DNA of 64,000 nucleotides from Mytilus galloprovincialis (Eukaryota; Mollusca; Bivalvia; Mytilida; Mytilidae), in contig NC_134839.1 in NCBI RefSeq assembly GCF_965363235.1, positions 100,211,743-100,275,742 on the forward strand, in the 5' to 3' direction. The position numbers and the translations under genes are program-made. Positions 12,101 through 27,100 of the stretch are shown in pieces. Position 1 is the stretch's first letter. Each line of letters starts with the position of its first letter. The notes under the pieces were generated by a model. It was not told the origin of the DNA and searched no databases. It was given only the letters and a program-made list of their open reading frames with translations.

Positions 12101-15100
12101 TTTGGTGAATTGTTTATATCTATTGATAATCTCTGATTTGACATTGAGAAGTGATTGAACTTTATTCTTCAAAAACACAGCAGGCGTATCATGTCTTTTG
12201 GTTAATTTTGTCTTTTGGTTGCTGTCTTATTTATAAAAGAAATGCTGACATATATATAAGAATATGTGGTGAGACAACTTCCCATCCAAGTCACAATTCA
12301 TAAAAGTAAACCATTATATGTCAAAGTACGGTCTTCAACATGGAGCCTTGACTCACACAAAACAGCAAGCTATAAATGGCCTAAAAATTACTAGTGCAAA
12401 ACCATTCGAACTGGAAAAATAACGGTCTAATCTATACAAAAAACGAAAAACGAGAAACACTTATGAACCACATCAACAAATGATAACTACTGAACATCAG
12501 ATTCCTGACTTAAGACAGGTGCAAACAATTGAAGCGGTTTAAAGAGGTTAATGGTACCAAACCTTCACCCTTATCTGAAACAATAGTATAACATCACAAC
12601 ATAAAAAGACACACTGATTGTTGTTGATGGTTGTTTTGTTTAAAACAGGTGAATAACACAACAGACTCAAATACACTGTTTAATACTGTATTTGATCTAT
12701 TCAAGCATGAAACGAAACCTGTCTATTATTTCATTATGCATTCAAATATATAGCTATAGTATCGGCTGCAATATGATTTGAATGCTTAATAGTTTTAGTG
12801 ACTCCATTTATATTCAACAGAAGAAATTAACGCCAGCATCAAACAGTTTATATTCAAATAATATTCATATTCTTTTTTCAGTATACAATGTATCAGGGAT
12901 ACTTAATGGAATGCTGTACATGAAAAACTTTGATAAACAGCAAGGAGTGCTATAAAGAATTTATGAGTGTTGAAAAGTAAAGAAAAAGAAGTGATAATAC
13001 AGAAACGTTGTTTTTTTTTTTCAGATAGAGAATGAATATGGAAGTTACAAGGTAACTGGGGGATACTGTGATCATGACTATATGAGACATCTGAGGAACA
13101 AAGCATTTTCACTTTTAGGGAAAGATGCTGTTATATTTACCACAGATGGTGACCGTGACAGCCCTGAGTTAAGGTGTGGCACTATTGAAGGAGTATATGC
13201 CACAATAGATTTTCATCCTACCCGTAAGTGGAGACAACTCCCTGTTGCAGCTGCTTTTAATGGCCTATTTGTATGCAATTGTTTTGAATATAGATTCTAT
13301 CTGTTTGATCTCAATTAGTTATCTACGCAATAAGAATATTTTGGTTTTGTAAACTTCAAAATTGTATATTTCACAATTTAACTTCTTATCTAAAGTGACA
13401 ATAGAATGAAAAGAATATATCCTCAAAACAATTGCATTTTATGTTGTTTTTATAGGAACTAGTTTCAACAACAGTGTACATGTGCATTTTATGTTTCTCA
13501 TTCATAATTCAGCATATCGCAAATTTAATTATCATTTTAAAGTTTAATGATTTTAAATGAACTTTAAATGCTAATTAGAATTAAATCCCATACAATATTA
13601 CAAATCCAATTAAAATTTTGGACATTAAATTTACTTATAGTATAACTAATCGCCGTATTTGAATATCAAAAATAAGACAACGCGTGACCGAACAACGCAT
13701 GGATTAAACGAGTGCGCAGCACGAGTTTAATCCATAGCTGCGTTCGGTCACAAGTTGTCTTATTTTTGATATTCAAATACGGCGATTAGTTATTCTTTTT
13801 ATTACATTGGCAAATGGCTTTTTTTATGAAATTAATGTAGAAAATGTAAGGAACTATATCTTTTTCCTACGCATTGACAATTTGTTTTGATCCGACGTTA
13901 TCGACGTCTTGACAACGCCTATTGTTGTATGACGTCAGAGATTGAAATAACCATGTTTATTTCACATGTGAAATTATCGGTTTTTATTTAACTGGGAAAT
14001 CAATGTAAATTGTAATTCATTGCAACCAATGTAATAAATATCTTAATTTCCAAAATGAAGCCGTCAACAAATTATGAAAGAAAATACTTCGAATGCATGG
14101 TTTCTATTTTTTTTTTGCTTTGGTAATTTAGATGACACATTTATGGTACTTTCAATGTCTATTTGGTTACTACCAAATAACTTAGTTGTAAATGTAAAAT
14201 CAGTATATAATTAATTCCTTAGTAAAACATTAAAAGAGAATATGAGAAACATACTATGCAGTGGTGAACTTCTTTTCTAATACTAATAACACAATTACAT
14301 GTATTTATATGTGGCAATCATTTACCTGAATTAATCTGTTGATAGCTTCACATTAATTTACTATGTTTCCTCGTATTGTATTTCTCTGTAATTCAGTGGA
14401 CCATTTGATTTCTCTACTTTTCATTCTTTTATCACATTTCTCGATTGGTGTAAGAAAAATATTTTCATCTCTAGAAAGAACGATCTGTGCTAAAGATTGG
14501 TTCAAATTCAATAATGAGGCCAAATGTTTTTGATTTCTTCTGAATTTCCTAGTGTGATGTCATGAAAAAAGGTGACCATGCCTGATGACTTTACATATAA
14601 AACAATACAGTTTTCTGAAAATCTTTGAAATGGAAGGTTAACTTTATTAAGATAGCATCTAAAAATCATTAGAGAAACAGATTCCAAAACGATATCTCAT
14701 GCATTAGGATATTTCTCTACTCAACAGTTAAATTTTAAATATTTAAGAATCTTGGCAAGCTCTAGTTTTACAGTGAGTTGACTATGGGTGTTATTGTAAA
14801 ACTTTACCTATAGCTCAACCTGTTTTTAAAATCGACAACACAATAGGGACATTTAAATTGACCAGTTGGTATTGTTAGATTTAAATCTACCTTGATGCTA
14901 CCTGTAAAAAAATTTTTCACCTAACCCAAAATTTCAGCATGCTTTTTTCCTGAACTTTTTCTTACCTAGGATTATTCTATTGAGAGATTTTTATTTTACT
15001 GTCATTCGAAATATTAGGAGTGATCAAGCCAAGCATGAATGACTATATCATATGTTATTTTCTTGCAGTTTATTTAAAATTGCATGGCCTAAAATGCACT

Positions 15101-18100
15101 ACATTTCATCTTAATGTTTGCATAGCCACTACTAGCAGTGTTTACACCCTAAATAATCCAGTCGTAATATTTCACTCACTTTATGAAACATCAAAATCAT
15201 ATTTGAATAAACAATTTCATTTATTTTTTTACACTAATATTTGACATCTCATCCAGAATTCCAAAGATTTTAAATAATTCCCAATTTTATTCATTTTTCA
15301 CTACTTCACTAGATTTTTTTCTAAATCCATAGTATAAATTCTGATTAACTTCCCATGATATACATCCTAATTTAACAGGTGCAGAATCTATGCATAATTC
15401 AGAATCTTGTATTTTTTTTTTATCATTTCCATTACTATATTCCAAATAGCTAACCTCACTTTACAAATATTTTGTAATATTTTATTTATATTTTTACTAT
15501 ATATCACTTGATTTTACTATATCCACAGTAAACATTTCATTTCATATCCTATGATAAATTTCCAAATCAAACAATTTTTGATCCAGAATTTTATAATGAC
15601 TATTTCCAATTTTACATTCACTTAAAAGATTTCCTCACGTTAGGAATATTTTAGAATATTTTACTTTCATTTTTCACTTTATCACTAGATTAGACTATAT
15701 CCATAATCCACTGCATTAATTCAACATTTTATTTCATTTCCAAGATCCCATTTAAATGGTAAATCATCTTAAGTTTGTAATAGATCCCAAAATTAATAAT
15801 GAATGATTTTAAAATCACATTTAAAGCCACAGAAACATGTTGGATGATCTCACACTATATCTCCTACTTGAATTCCAGTTTTGAAATTTTTTAATCTTTA
15901 ACATAACTAAATCCCATCGTATGAAAATTTGAATTTCCTTGAGTGAACACAGCATTTTATGCACAAAAGTCCCACTAATATTATAATAGATTTCAAAGAA
16001 AAAACACAGCAAGGTATACTCCAAAATTATTTTCGAATTTTACATGTACAACATCATATGTAAGCCCCACAAAACAGTTTGACTGAATTATTTCCTCCTT
16101 GATGTCCTTCATGACAATAAAATCTTGAAAAAAACACATCACATTTTAAGAAGCAAAATTGCTATAAATAATCTAAGAAGTGAATTGAAATAAAAGAAAT
16201 CCAATATTGTATGCACAATGACACCAAAAGATTTCAAACATTGCAAATAATAATCCAAAATGAGAATCTTGAAGGGTCATGTGAAGAAATGAACAACATA
16301 TCCCTCTGAAAATGTAAACTGTAAACACCTAAACAGCTATTTCTTGTTTCACTGGCAGCTGGACAATACTATATATAAGGGTTAGAATTTTAAAGAAGCA
16401 TTTAGTATGTAAAAACAGTTTAAATTTTCAAACATAGTAATACATATTTAATTCAATCTTTTACTGATTTAGAATTTTAGGTAAAAAATAGATAATTCAT
16501 ATATATCAGAAATTTAAAACAATGAAAACCAAAACTATGTTCTTCCCTATCAATTTTTGAATAGAATAATCCTACGTAAGAAAAAGTTCTGGAAAAAAGC
16601 ATGCTGAAACTTTGGGTTAGGTGAATAAAAATCTTTACAGGTAGCATCAAGGTAGATCATTTGTAAAGTAAAAACAGATGAAAATCAGGAAAATGGTTGC
16701 TACGGCAGGTTTTATTGCTTCTGTTTATTTCTCTCTAGGTACAAGTGAGGACTGTCAGATTTATAGTGTTTTCCTCTTGTATGATTATCTATGATGATAT
16801 TCTGTGGTCTGCTTTTCAGATTGAAAATGAATATGGCAGTTATTTTGCTTGTGATTATGATTATCTACGATATCTACGTGAAAAGGCTTTGGCCTATCTG
16901 GGTCAAGAGGTTATTCTCATAACCACTGACGGGAGTGGTGATGGCTATCTTAAGTGTGGTAACCTAGAGGGTGTATATGCTACTGTTGATTTTGGGGTTA
17001 CTAGTAAGTTTTTCCCTTTATTTATCCAACAATCTTCAATAGTTTTTGCATGCTTTATAATTTTGCACATAATTCACAGCTTTCTCACCCTAATCATCTC
17101 TAAATCCTGAATATTTATTGTATACAGAAAATAGCCAAATAGTTCTAGTTTTATTATTTCATTGTCAATTATGTGTATCATGTTAATTTTTTGCACTTAT
17201 TCAAAAGCTAATTTACATATCTCAATAGATTTACCACTATAGTGGTAAATCTTATATTTTAATCAAAAGCAGGGAGACTCAGACTGGATAATTGAGAGCA
17301 AATACTGTGATGTTAGATATTTCTTTCAGGATTTATTTGCATTAATTTGGTAATCAAAATAAAATCATGAAGAATAACCTTTTGGTTTAATTTTACCTAA
17401 AGGCAAATTCAGAAACAAACAAAAAACATGTTAATAAAACCTCATGAACGGTTTTGGTTCTAAAAAAATTGCAAACTTTTGTTTCTGTAAAAATAAACCA
17501 CTTCTCAGTATTAATATGCTTCTCCATTTTCTCACCAAATTGAGCAGTAGTGTAATGAAATGGATCTCACCATTTTTTTCAGGATTAGCAACTCTATATT
17601 TTACAGTATACACTAAGTCTGAATGAACCACCTTTAAAGTTTATTTTTAAAAGCAATGTCAAACAAATCTGCATGTCAAGCACTTTCCCTTAGCTGTACT
17701 ATTTTTTGCACTAAACATGATTATTTTTTTTTATTCTTTGAACATACTTTTTCTGCAATAAACAAAACAAAAATTGGCTTACTTTATATCATTCCCCAAT
17801 TTGATATACAGTGTACTGACAAAGATGACCGGTTAACTTCAATAAATAAGTCCACTTTTTTGTACCGGTACATATTTATGAAAAAAAAAGTTGAAAGTTA
17901 AGGGAATGTAGAAAAGTTTGTCTATTTAGAGTGTGATTATCCATCCTAATGTTTCTTAATGTTTTTGTAGTGGATCCTAAGAAAGCATTTCAACCACAAA
18001 GAGACTGGGAACCTAAAGGGCCTTTGGTATGTAAAATAAAATAAAAATCTTACCTGTAATGCAAATGCTAAATTTTGATTTGAAACTATTGTAAGATGGT

Positions 18101-21100
18101 TTCATTTATTAGGTGTTGGGGAAAACAATGTTTTTGCAATCATTGATTGTTGTATAAAAGATGGTACATCATGTTGAACACTGATGATAAAATTCAATAT
18201 AAAAAGGAAAAAATAAAGTTAATTAATTGCTAAAAGAGGGCAAGGAAAGGGCAACAAAACCATTTAATGTTTAGAAGCAATGATCAGAATGTGACAGGGC
18301 ATGCTTCTAATACACAATTTTTAATTTACAGGAAAAGTCTTTATACAAACTACATTGTTTTTTAATTGTGTTTTTTACCTTGTTCAACAGGTAAACTCTG
18401 AGTTTTACACTGGTTGGTTAGATCACTGGGGATTCAAACATTCAACCACAGGTTTAGATATTGTTGCCAAGAGTTTAGATGTGTTACTAGCCTATGGTGC
18501 TAATATCAACATGTAAGTAGACTTAGATAAAAAACAAAACATTGACATCAACAAAATCAGGACTTTAATATGAGAGTCTGTAAAGGTGTCAAACAAGCAA
18601 TATTAAATAAGCTTTCAAACAAAACAAGAAAAGAAACAAATGTATAAAATGATATAATGTTTTGATAATGATAAATGATAGAAACTAAAAATCATAAATG
18701 ATATGTTTGACAGCTATACTTCTCTAAGTAATGATAGTCTGAGATTTGTAAGTAAGATACAAACAACTAACCTGCTAAGATTTGCAATTAGAATTAGTTT
18801 TGATTGATTGATATTTGCTGTTAAACCCCACTTTCAGCACTTTTGGCTATTTCATGGCAGGACGTTTTTATTAATGTAAGAAGCCAAGAGAACCAAGATT
18901 TTGAAATCTAGGATTTCAATTAAAATAGTTTATAAGAATTACAGTATGCTTTTGGAAATGTATTAATCAACTGTTTCTTGTGTTTTTTTAAAGGTATATG
19001 TTTGAAGGTGGCACCAACTTTGGCTACTGGAATGGTAAGTCAACACAAGCAAGCTAGCCAAATTTTATAAGATGATCATTTTTATTGCTTACTGATGTCT
19101 TAAAAAATGAATAACACAAATACTTTCAATGCATTAATCAAAGAATAATAAATGATGGCAAACCATTATATAGATTATTTATATGAACTGTATTTGGCAA
19201 GAACTCTATTTATTAACTTTTATGCTAGTCAGATTTATTATTTCCATCTTCAATATAATGCAAAATCTACAATGTCTTAAATAAAATTAATGTACGTTTG
19301 TGCTTTGAATTTAACACAGGGGCGGACTATCTAAGTATTATTTATTTGTACTTTTGATATGTTGCATGCATGTAAACCAATTTAATATGTTATTCTGGGA
19401 CTTTAATAACTGGCAAAGATAAATTTATGGGAGAAAAAAAAACATTTCATATCATGTTGAACTTCTGTCTAGTTCATAATGTGGCGATTGTTGCATGCTG
19501 ACATTTTAAATTAAGTTCTTCAAAAGTGTGTAATTTTTTTACCAATTTTTATTTTTAATATTACAAGAAATGTTAAAATTATGTACCAAGCTACAAACGA
19601 AAAGTTGAAAGATTGGTTAAGGGAACCAGGGGTATACTTTTAAGATCATTTGATTAAATGATCTTAAAGAAGTTACACAAACAATTTAATTTTGATATTC
19701 AGAAGTGAATTTAGAGGGTTTTTCAGGGGGCCTGGGTCCCCCTTTTCTGGGAAAAATTTTGTTGATTATATTGGGAATCACTGAAGCATGGCTGGAGTGG
19801 GCCCCCTCTTGGGCAGTCAGCGGGCCCCCACTTATGAAAATTTCTGGATCCGCCACTGATATTCCATGTTAAAGCATCAAAATTATACATTAGATTAACT
19901 TGTATGCAAAATATACCTGACATGGACTGTATTTTTTTATGAAAGAATGTTAATTTTGACATTGTAGGAGCAAACTATCCAGCATTCCTGCCGGTACCTA
20001 CAAGTTATGACTATGACGGTCCACTAACAGAAGCAGGGGATGTCACTGATAAATATTTGGCACTCAGACAGGTCATTTCAAAGGTAGGATCAGGGACAAG
20101 TCATTTCAAAGGTAGGATTATAGACAAGTCATTTAAAAGGTAGGATCATAGACAAGTCATTTCAAAGGTAGGATTATATATAAAAAAGAAGATGTGGTAT
20201 GATTGCCAAAGAGACCAAAATGACACAGACATTAACAACTATAGGTCACCCTATGATCTTCAACAATGAGCAAAGCCCATACCGCATAGTCAGCTATAAA
20301 AGGCCCAGTTATGACAATGTAAAACAATTCAAACGAGAAAACTAACGGCCTTATTTGTATAAAAAAATGAACTAAATATGTAACACATAAACAAACAACA
20401 ACCACTTAATTACAGGCTCCTGACTTGGGGACAGGCACATACATAAATAATGTGGCAGGGTTAAATTTGTTAGCGGGATCCCAACCCTCCCCCTAACCTG
20501 GGTCAGTGGTATAACAGTACAATAGACAAGTCATTTCAAAGGTAGGATCATAGACAAGTTTTTTCAAAGGTAGGATTATAGACAAGTCTTTTCAAAGGTA
20601 GGATTATAGACAAGTCATTTCAAAGGTAGGATTATAGACAAGTCATTTCAAAGGTAGGATCATAGACAAGTCATTTCAAAGGTAAGATCAGGGACAGGGT
20701 ATAGGAAATACTTTAATGGGGACTGGTCATCTTTGATAATTAAAAGGTTATTCAGGATATTAATTAGATTTGAATATAAATTTTGCTTTGTACTGAAACG
20801 ATATTCATAGTTAGATATTTAATGTGCTAGTTCACAAGGTAACAGTATTCAGGAAGACATATCACCTTACCCAGACACATTATTCTGACTATGAATAAAC
20901 AAAAATAGGATAAATAGAGGTGAAAAAGTTGACTGACAAAACTGAAAAATGAAATGATTATGAGAGATGTAGAGTAAATGCAATGAGAGATAAAAATACT
21001 AGTAAACTGAGTAGACAATCAATGCCATTTATTCAGCCTTCAACATTTGACAAGCACTTACATTTGTATGGTAGGTAATAAATCAGAAGTAACCAAATAT

Positions 21101-24100
21101 CTGACACCAACACCAATTTTTTAAAGACTTTAAAAATGTAGTAAGAAGAATACCAAACTCCAAAGGAATATTGATTAATATTAAATACTGGAAGTTCATT
21201 ACGACTAACAAACAGAACACTCAACGATATCAACCAAAAAATAAAAACTTTAACATAAAGGAATAAGAACAACAATAGATAAATTTCTGACCGGTGCATA
21301 GACATTTTACAGGGTTTCTTGTACTGTATCACTGATAGCAGTCTTAGTACATCAACTGTCCAGCACCTTCTGTTTACAAATATTCCAAATCTGCCCTTTA
21401 TAACTACAGTTTTAGAGGAAACATATTGCATTTTATTATTTGTACAAATGTAATTCTTATTTTTTATTTAAGGAATGACTATAATATTTTTTCTGTCTAT
21501 GAAGAAATAACATAAAAAATGTGGTGCACACTGAATAACGCGCGTAACGGGTTATTTAACAGTGTGCACCACATTTTTTATGTTATTTTGAATAGACAGA
21601 AAAAATATTACAGTCATTTCTTATAATTTAATTCTAAATTCCATTTTAAACCGTAGAAAACCATGAAAAAACGTTGATGACGTCACGGTCACATGACTAA
21701 ATTATGTCTATGGGCTCATAACAAAATAAGGTCAGCCAATCAGAAGACGCGTTACATCCAAAATTAAATTATATAACTTTTAAATTTTGAATGATTTTAT
21801 TTCTGCAGTATGTGAAGACACCACCCATGCCTATTCCAGCTAATACCCCAAAGATGGCTTATGGAAAGATAGAAATGAAGTTTGTAAGTAAGATATGATT
21901 GGTGTTTATATATTTTTATTATATACTTAGTAGTAAATACAGATAAATTGTATGTTTAATACAATCAATGGCAAGCGTGCTGTATCAACCACCCGTGATG
22001 ATATCGATATCAGCACGGTTGCAAAAGCTTTATCACACCTTTAATCTGTATGACGTCACGTCATCGATTGCAGTCACTGTTGCAAAGGCTTTATCAAACC
22101 TATAATCTGTATGACGTCATTTCAATCCTCTTTATCTGTATGACGTCATGTCACATAAAAAACATGTACTTGAGATATATGTATATAATAAAGTGTATAT
22201 GATATGGCTTTTTCAATATCACACACCGTATCAACCCTCAACCAATATAATCCCTCGATCAGAGCTCTTGGGGTTATATTGGTGTCTCGGGTTGATACGG
22301 ATGCGATATTCAAAAAGCCATATGGTATTTTCTATGAACATTGTGCAATCTATGTTAATAAGATTTGAATTCTAAACGGTAATTAGTACTTTCTTCATCT
22401 TTAATTTTCATCAGTTGTTTTCTTGCTTTTTATACGACCGCAAACCTTTTTTTTGGATCGTATAATGGTATGATGTCGTTGTTGTCTGCGTCGTCTGGAG
22501 ACACATTGGACAATAACTTTAGTTTACGTGAATGGATCTCTTTGAAATTTAAAAAGAAGGTTCAATAACACAAAAGGAAGGTTGGGATTCATTTTGGCGA
22601 TGAGGCTCCTAACCGCTTAGGCCCAAAACAAGCATTTTTCTACTTTCAGGATAATAACTTGTGTATAAGTATTTCAATTGCTCTGAAATGTTCCACAATA
22701 TTTAATACCACAAGTAGAAGGTTTGGACTCATTTTGGGGGTTATAGTACAACAGTTTAGGAATAAAGGGCCAAAAAGGGGCCAAAAACAAGCATTTTTGT
22801 AGTTTTTGTAGGCTGAGGTTCAATTTTTTTTCAAAATTTTTATAAAGTTTCAAGAAGAAATCATTAATTGCACAGTATTGCGCAATAGATTTGTAAGATC
22901 TTGATATTTGTTTTGTGTCAGAAACCTATATTATGTCAAAAATTTTATAACAATCCCAATTCAGACAGAATCAAACTTGAATATTGTGTCCAAATTTGGC
23001 CCAACTGTTCAGGGTTCAACCTCTGAGGTTGTATCAGACTGTGCTCAGCGAAGCATTTTATTATATGTTCCATTTGTAAGGAATTATTCTTATATTAATC
23101 GAGCATTTTTTTTATACAAATAAACTTTTGGAATGTAACATTCCTATGATTTCTTGCTTTTGCTTAGTCCAAATAATTATGATGTCTTGAAAGGCTATTA
23201 TAATTTTTTTCTTTGACGCCTTACGTTGAAGTAAGGTGTCAAAGAAAAACATTATAATAGCCTTTCAAGACGTCATAATTATTTGGACTAGCTTTTGCTA
23301 TATTTACAGATGTATTTATCAATCATAGTTTTGTACCTGTATCCTGTAGCTTCTTTATCCATCTTTGAGATTATATCAAACTTAGGCAGTATGTTAATAT
23401 TGATAATTACCAATTCATTTCTTGGTTACCTTTGACCTATATCTAATCCTTAATTATTATAATACAAAATTTTAGTTATTTTTTGCTATTTAAGGGCTGT
23501 ATATTAACAATATGTTCTGAATGTGTTAAGCATTTTATTTAAGGGTGACAATACTCACAAAGGTTTTCTTAAATGGACAGATCTTAATCGTTTAATTTGA
23601 ACAAAACTTATTATAAGATCAAAATGTAAACTTATTTATTAATTCAAAAATGGCTGAACTTTTTAATTGTTCAAAACAGTGAGAAGAATTAGTAATTTCA
23701 ATTCTTTCAGGCAGGAACAGTTCAGGATTTACTGGATAAATTGAGAAAACCAAACCAGAAACCTGTGACTGCAACTTATCCTGTTTACATGCAAGCTTTT
23801 GGACAGGTATAAAACAAACTATAAATGGCAATGAATACAACAGTAATACAACATTGTTCAGAAATCCAGTGGATAATGAACAAAAAATTTTAATCATCAA
23901 CCTATATTTCTTTTAAAGGAGAACAACTATTCTGCTTCCATATTCATAAAGTTTGGAGCAAATGAAGGGTTGAAATTATAAGTTGAATAGGCATGTTCAC
24001 ATTTCTTCAAATTTGATGTGTGAGTAACATACACATGTATGACTGTACCTCTTCATTAAACAGAATTATTTTATTAAAGTACTTACAACCCAAGACTATT

Positions 24101-27100
24101 AAATATTCAGTTAAAATCAGGACTTTCCTAAGATAAGTAGTTACCTAAGTGTACTGATTTCACATTTTAAAATTACAATTCTTAGCTTCATTTTTTGTTG
24201 ACATGGTATAATGACTCATGTATTCTGCCAATGAAACAAACCAAATTGCAAGATTAGCTAGGCTATTTCACTACAGTAAAATATAACTGTATAATCACTG
24301 TCTTTTCAGTATCAAGGTTATGCCTTGTATAGACACATATTCAAACAAGATTACCCTACAGCTCAGAATCTGTCAGTGGTTGGGATCAGAGACAGAGGAT
24401 ATGTTATGATAGACCAGGTAAGATTACCCTACAGCTCAGAATCTGTCAGTGGTTGGTATCAGAGACAAAGGATTTGTTATGATAGACCAGGTAAGATTAC
24501 CCCACAGCTCAGAATCTGTCAGTGGTTGGGATCAGAGACAGGATATGTTATGATAGACCAGGTAAGATTACCCTACAGATCAGAATCTGTCAGTGGTTGG
24601 TATCAGAGACAGGATATGTTATGATAGACCAGGTAAGATTACCCTACAGATCAGAATCTGTCAGTGGTTGGTATCAGAGACAGAGGATATGTTATGATAG
24701 ACCAAGTAAGATAACCCTACAGCTCAGAATCTGTCAGTGGTTGGTATCAGAGACAGAGGATATGATAGACCAGGTAAGATTACCCCACAGCTCAGAATCT
24801 GTCAGTGGTTGGTATCAGAGACAGAGGATATGTTATGATAGACCAGGTAAGATTACCCCACAGCTCAGAATCTGTCAGTGGTTGGTATCAGAGACAGAGG
24901 ATATGTTATGATAGACCAGGTAAGATTACCCTACAGTTCAGAATCTGTTTGTAGTTGGTATCAGAGACAGAGGATATGTTATGATAGACCAGGTAAGATT
25001 ACCCCACAGCTCAGAATCTGTCAGTGGTTGGGATCAGAGACAGAGGATATGTTATGATAGACCAGGTAAGATTACCCCACAGCCCAGAATCTGTCAGTGG
25101 TTGGTATCAGAGACAGAGGATATGTTATGATAGACCAGGTAAGATTACCCCACAGCCCAGAATCTGTTAGAGGTTGGCATCAGAGACAGAGGATATGTTA
25201 TGATAGACCAGGTAAGATTACCCTACAGTTCAGAATCTGTTTGTGGTTGGTATCAGAGACAGAGGATATGTTATGATAGACCAGGTAAGATTACCCCACA
25301 GCCCAGAATCTGTTAGAGGTTGGCATCAGAGACAGAGGATATGTTATGATAGACCAGGTAAGATTACCCTACAGCTCAGAATCTGTCAGTGGTTGGGATC
25401 AGAGACAGAGGATATGTTATGATAGACCAGGTAAGATTACCCCACAGCTCAGAATCTGTCAGTGGTTGGTATCAGAGACAGAGGATATGTTATGATAGAC
25501 CAGGTAAGATTACCCTACAGATCAGAATCTGTCAGTGGTTGGTATCAGAGACAGAGGATATGTTATGATAGACCAGGTAAGATTACCCTACAGCTCAGAA
25601 TCTGTCAGTGGTTGGTATCAGAGACAGAGGATATGTTATGATAGACCAGGAAAGATTACCCTACAGCTCAGAATCTGTCAGTGGTTGGTATCAGAGACAG
25701 AGGATATGTTATGATAGACCAGGTAAGATTACCCCACAGCCCAGAATCTGTTAGAGGTTGGCATCAGAGACAGAGGATATGTTATGATAGACCAGGTAAG
25801 ATTACCCTACAGTTCAGAATCTGTTTGTGGTTGGTATCAGAGACAGAGGATATGTTATGATAGACCAGGTAAGATTACCCCACAGCCCAGAATCTGTTAG
25901 AGGTTGGCATCAGAGACAGAGGATATGTTATGATAGACCAGGTAAGATTACCCTACAGCTCAGAATCTGTCAGTGGTTGGTATCAGACACAGAGGATATG
26001 TTATGATAGACCAGGTAAGATTACCCTACAGATCAGAATCTGTCAGTGGTTGGGATCAGAGACAGAGGATATGTTATGATAGACCAGGTAAGATTACCCC
26101 ACAGCTCAGAATCTGTCAGTGGTTGGTATCAGAGACAGAGGATATGTTATGATAGACCAGGTAAGATAACCCTACAGATCAGAATCTGTCAGTGGTTGGT
26201 ATCAGAGACAGAGGATATGTTATGATAGACCAGGTAAAATTACCCTACAGCTCAGAATCTGTCAGTGGTTGGCATCAGAGACAGAGGATATGTTATGATA
26301 GACCAGATAAGATTACCCTACAGATCAGAATCTGTCAGTGGTTGGTATCAGAGACAGAGGATATGTTATGATAGACCAGGTTAGATTACCCCACAGATCA
26401 GAATCTGTCAGTGGTTGGTATCAGAGACAGAGGATATGTTATGATATCCCAGGTAAAATAACCCCACAGCACAGAATATGTCAATGGTTGGTATCAGAGA
26501 CAGAGGATATGTTATGATAGACCAGGTAAGATTACCCTACAGCTCAGAATCTGTTTTTGGTTGGTATCAGAGACAGAGGATATGTTATGATAGACCAGGT
26601 AAGATTACCCCACAGCTCAGAATCTGTCAGTGGTTGGTTTCAGAGACAGAGGATATGTTATGATAGACCAGGTAAGATTACCCCACAGCTCAGAACCTGT
26701 CAGTGGTTGGGATCAGAGACAGAGGATATGTTATGATAGACCAGGTAAGATTACCCCACAGCTCAGAATCTGTCAGTGGTTGGTTTCAGAGACAGAGGAT
26801 ATGTTATGATAGACCAGGTTAGATTACCCCACAGTTCAGAACCTGTCAGTGGTTGGGATCAGAGACAGAGGATATGTTATGATAGACCAGGTAAGATTAC
26901 CCTACAGCACAGAATCTGTCAGTGGTTGGTGTCAGAGACAAAGTATATGTTATGATAGACCAGGTAAGATTACCCCACAGCTCAGAATCTGTTTGTGGTT
27001 GATATCAGAGACAGAGGATATGTTATGATAGACCAGGTAAGATTACCCTACAGCTCAGAATCTGTTTGTGGTTGGTATCAGAGACAGAGGATATGTTATG

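Noticed and set aside
16745..17110. Reading exon 6b as an independent 121-residue protein
   Set aside because: The frame is open through the flanking intron by chance. The GLB1 acceptor at 16819 and donor at 17004 define the exon.
21033..21431. 132-codon minus-strand frame rich in Leu, Ile, Val and Phe
   Set aside because: AT-rich sequence naturally reads as hydrophobic residues. It overlaps a dispersed repeat and shows no domain or exon signals.
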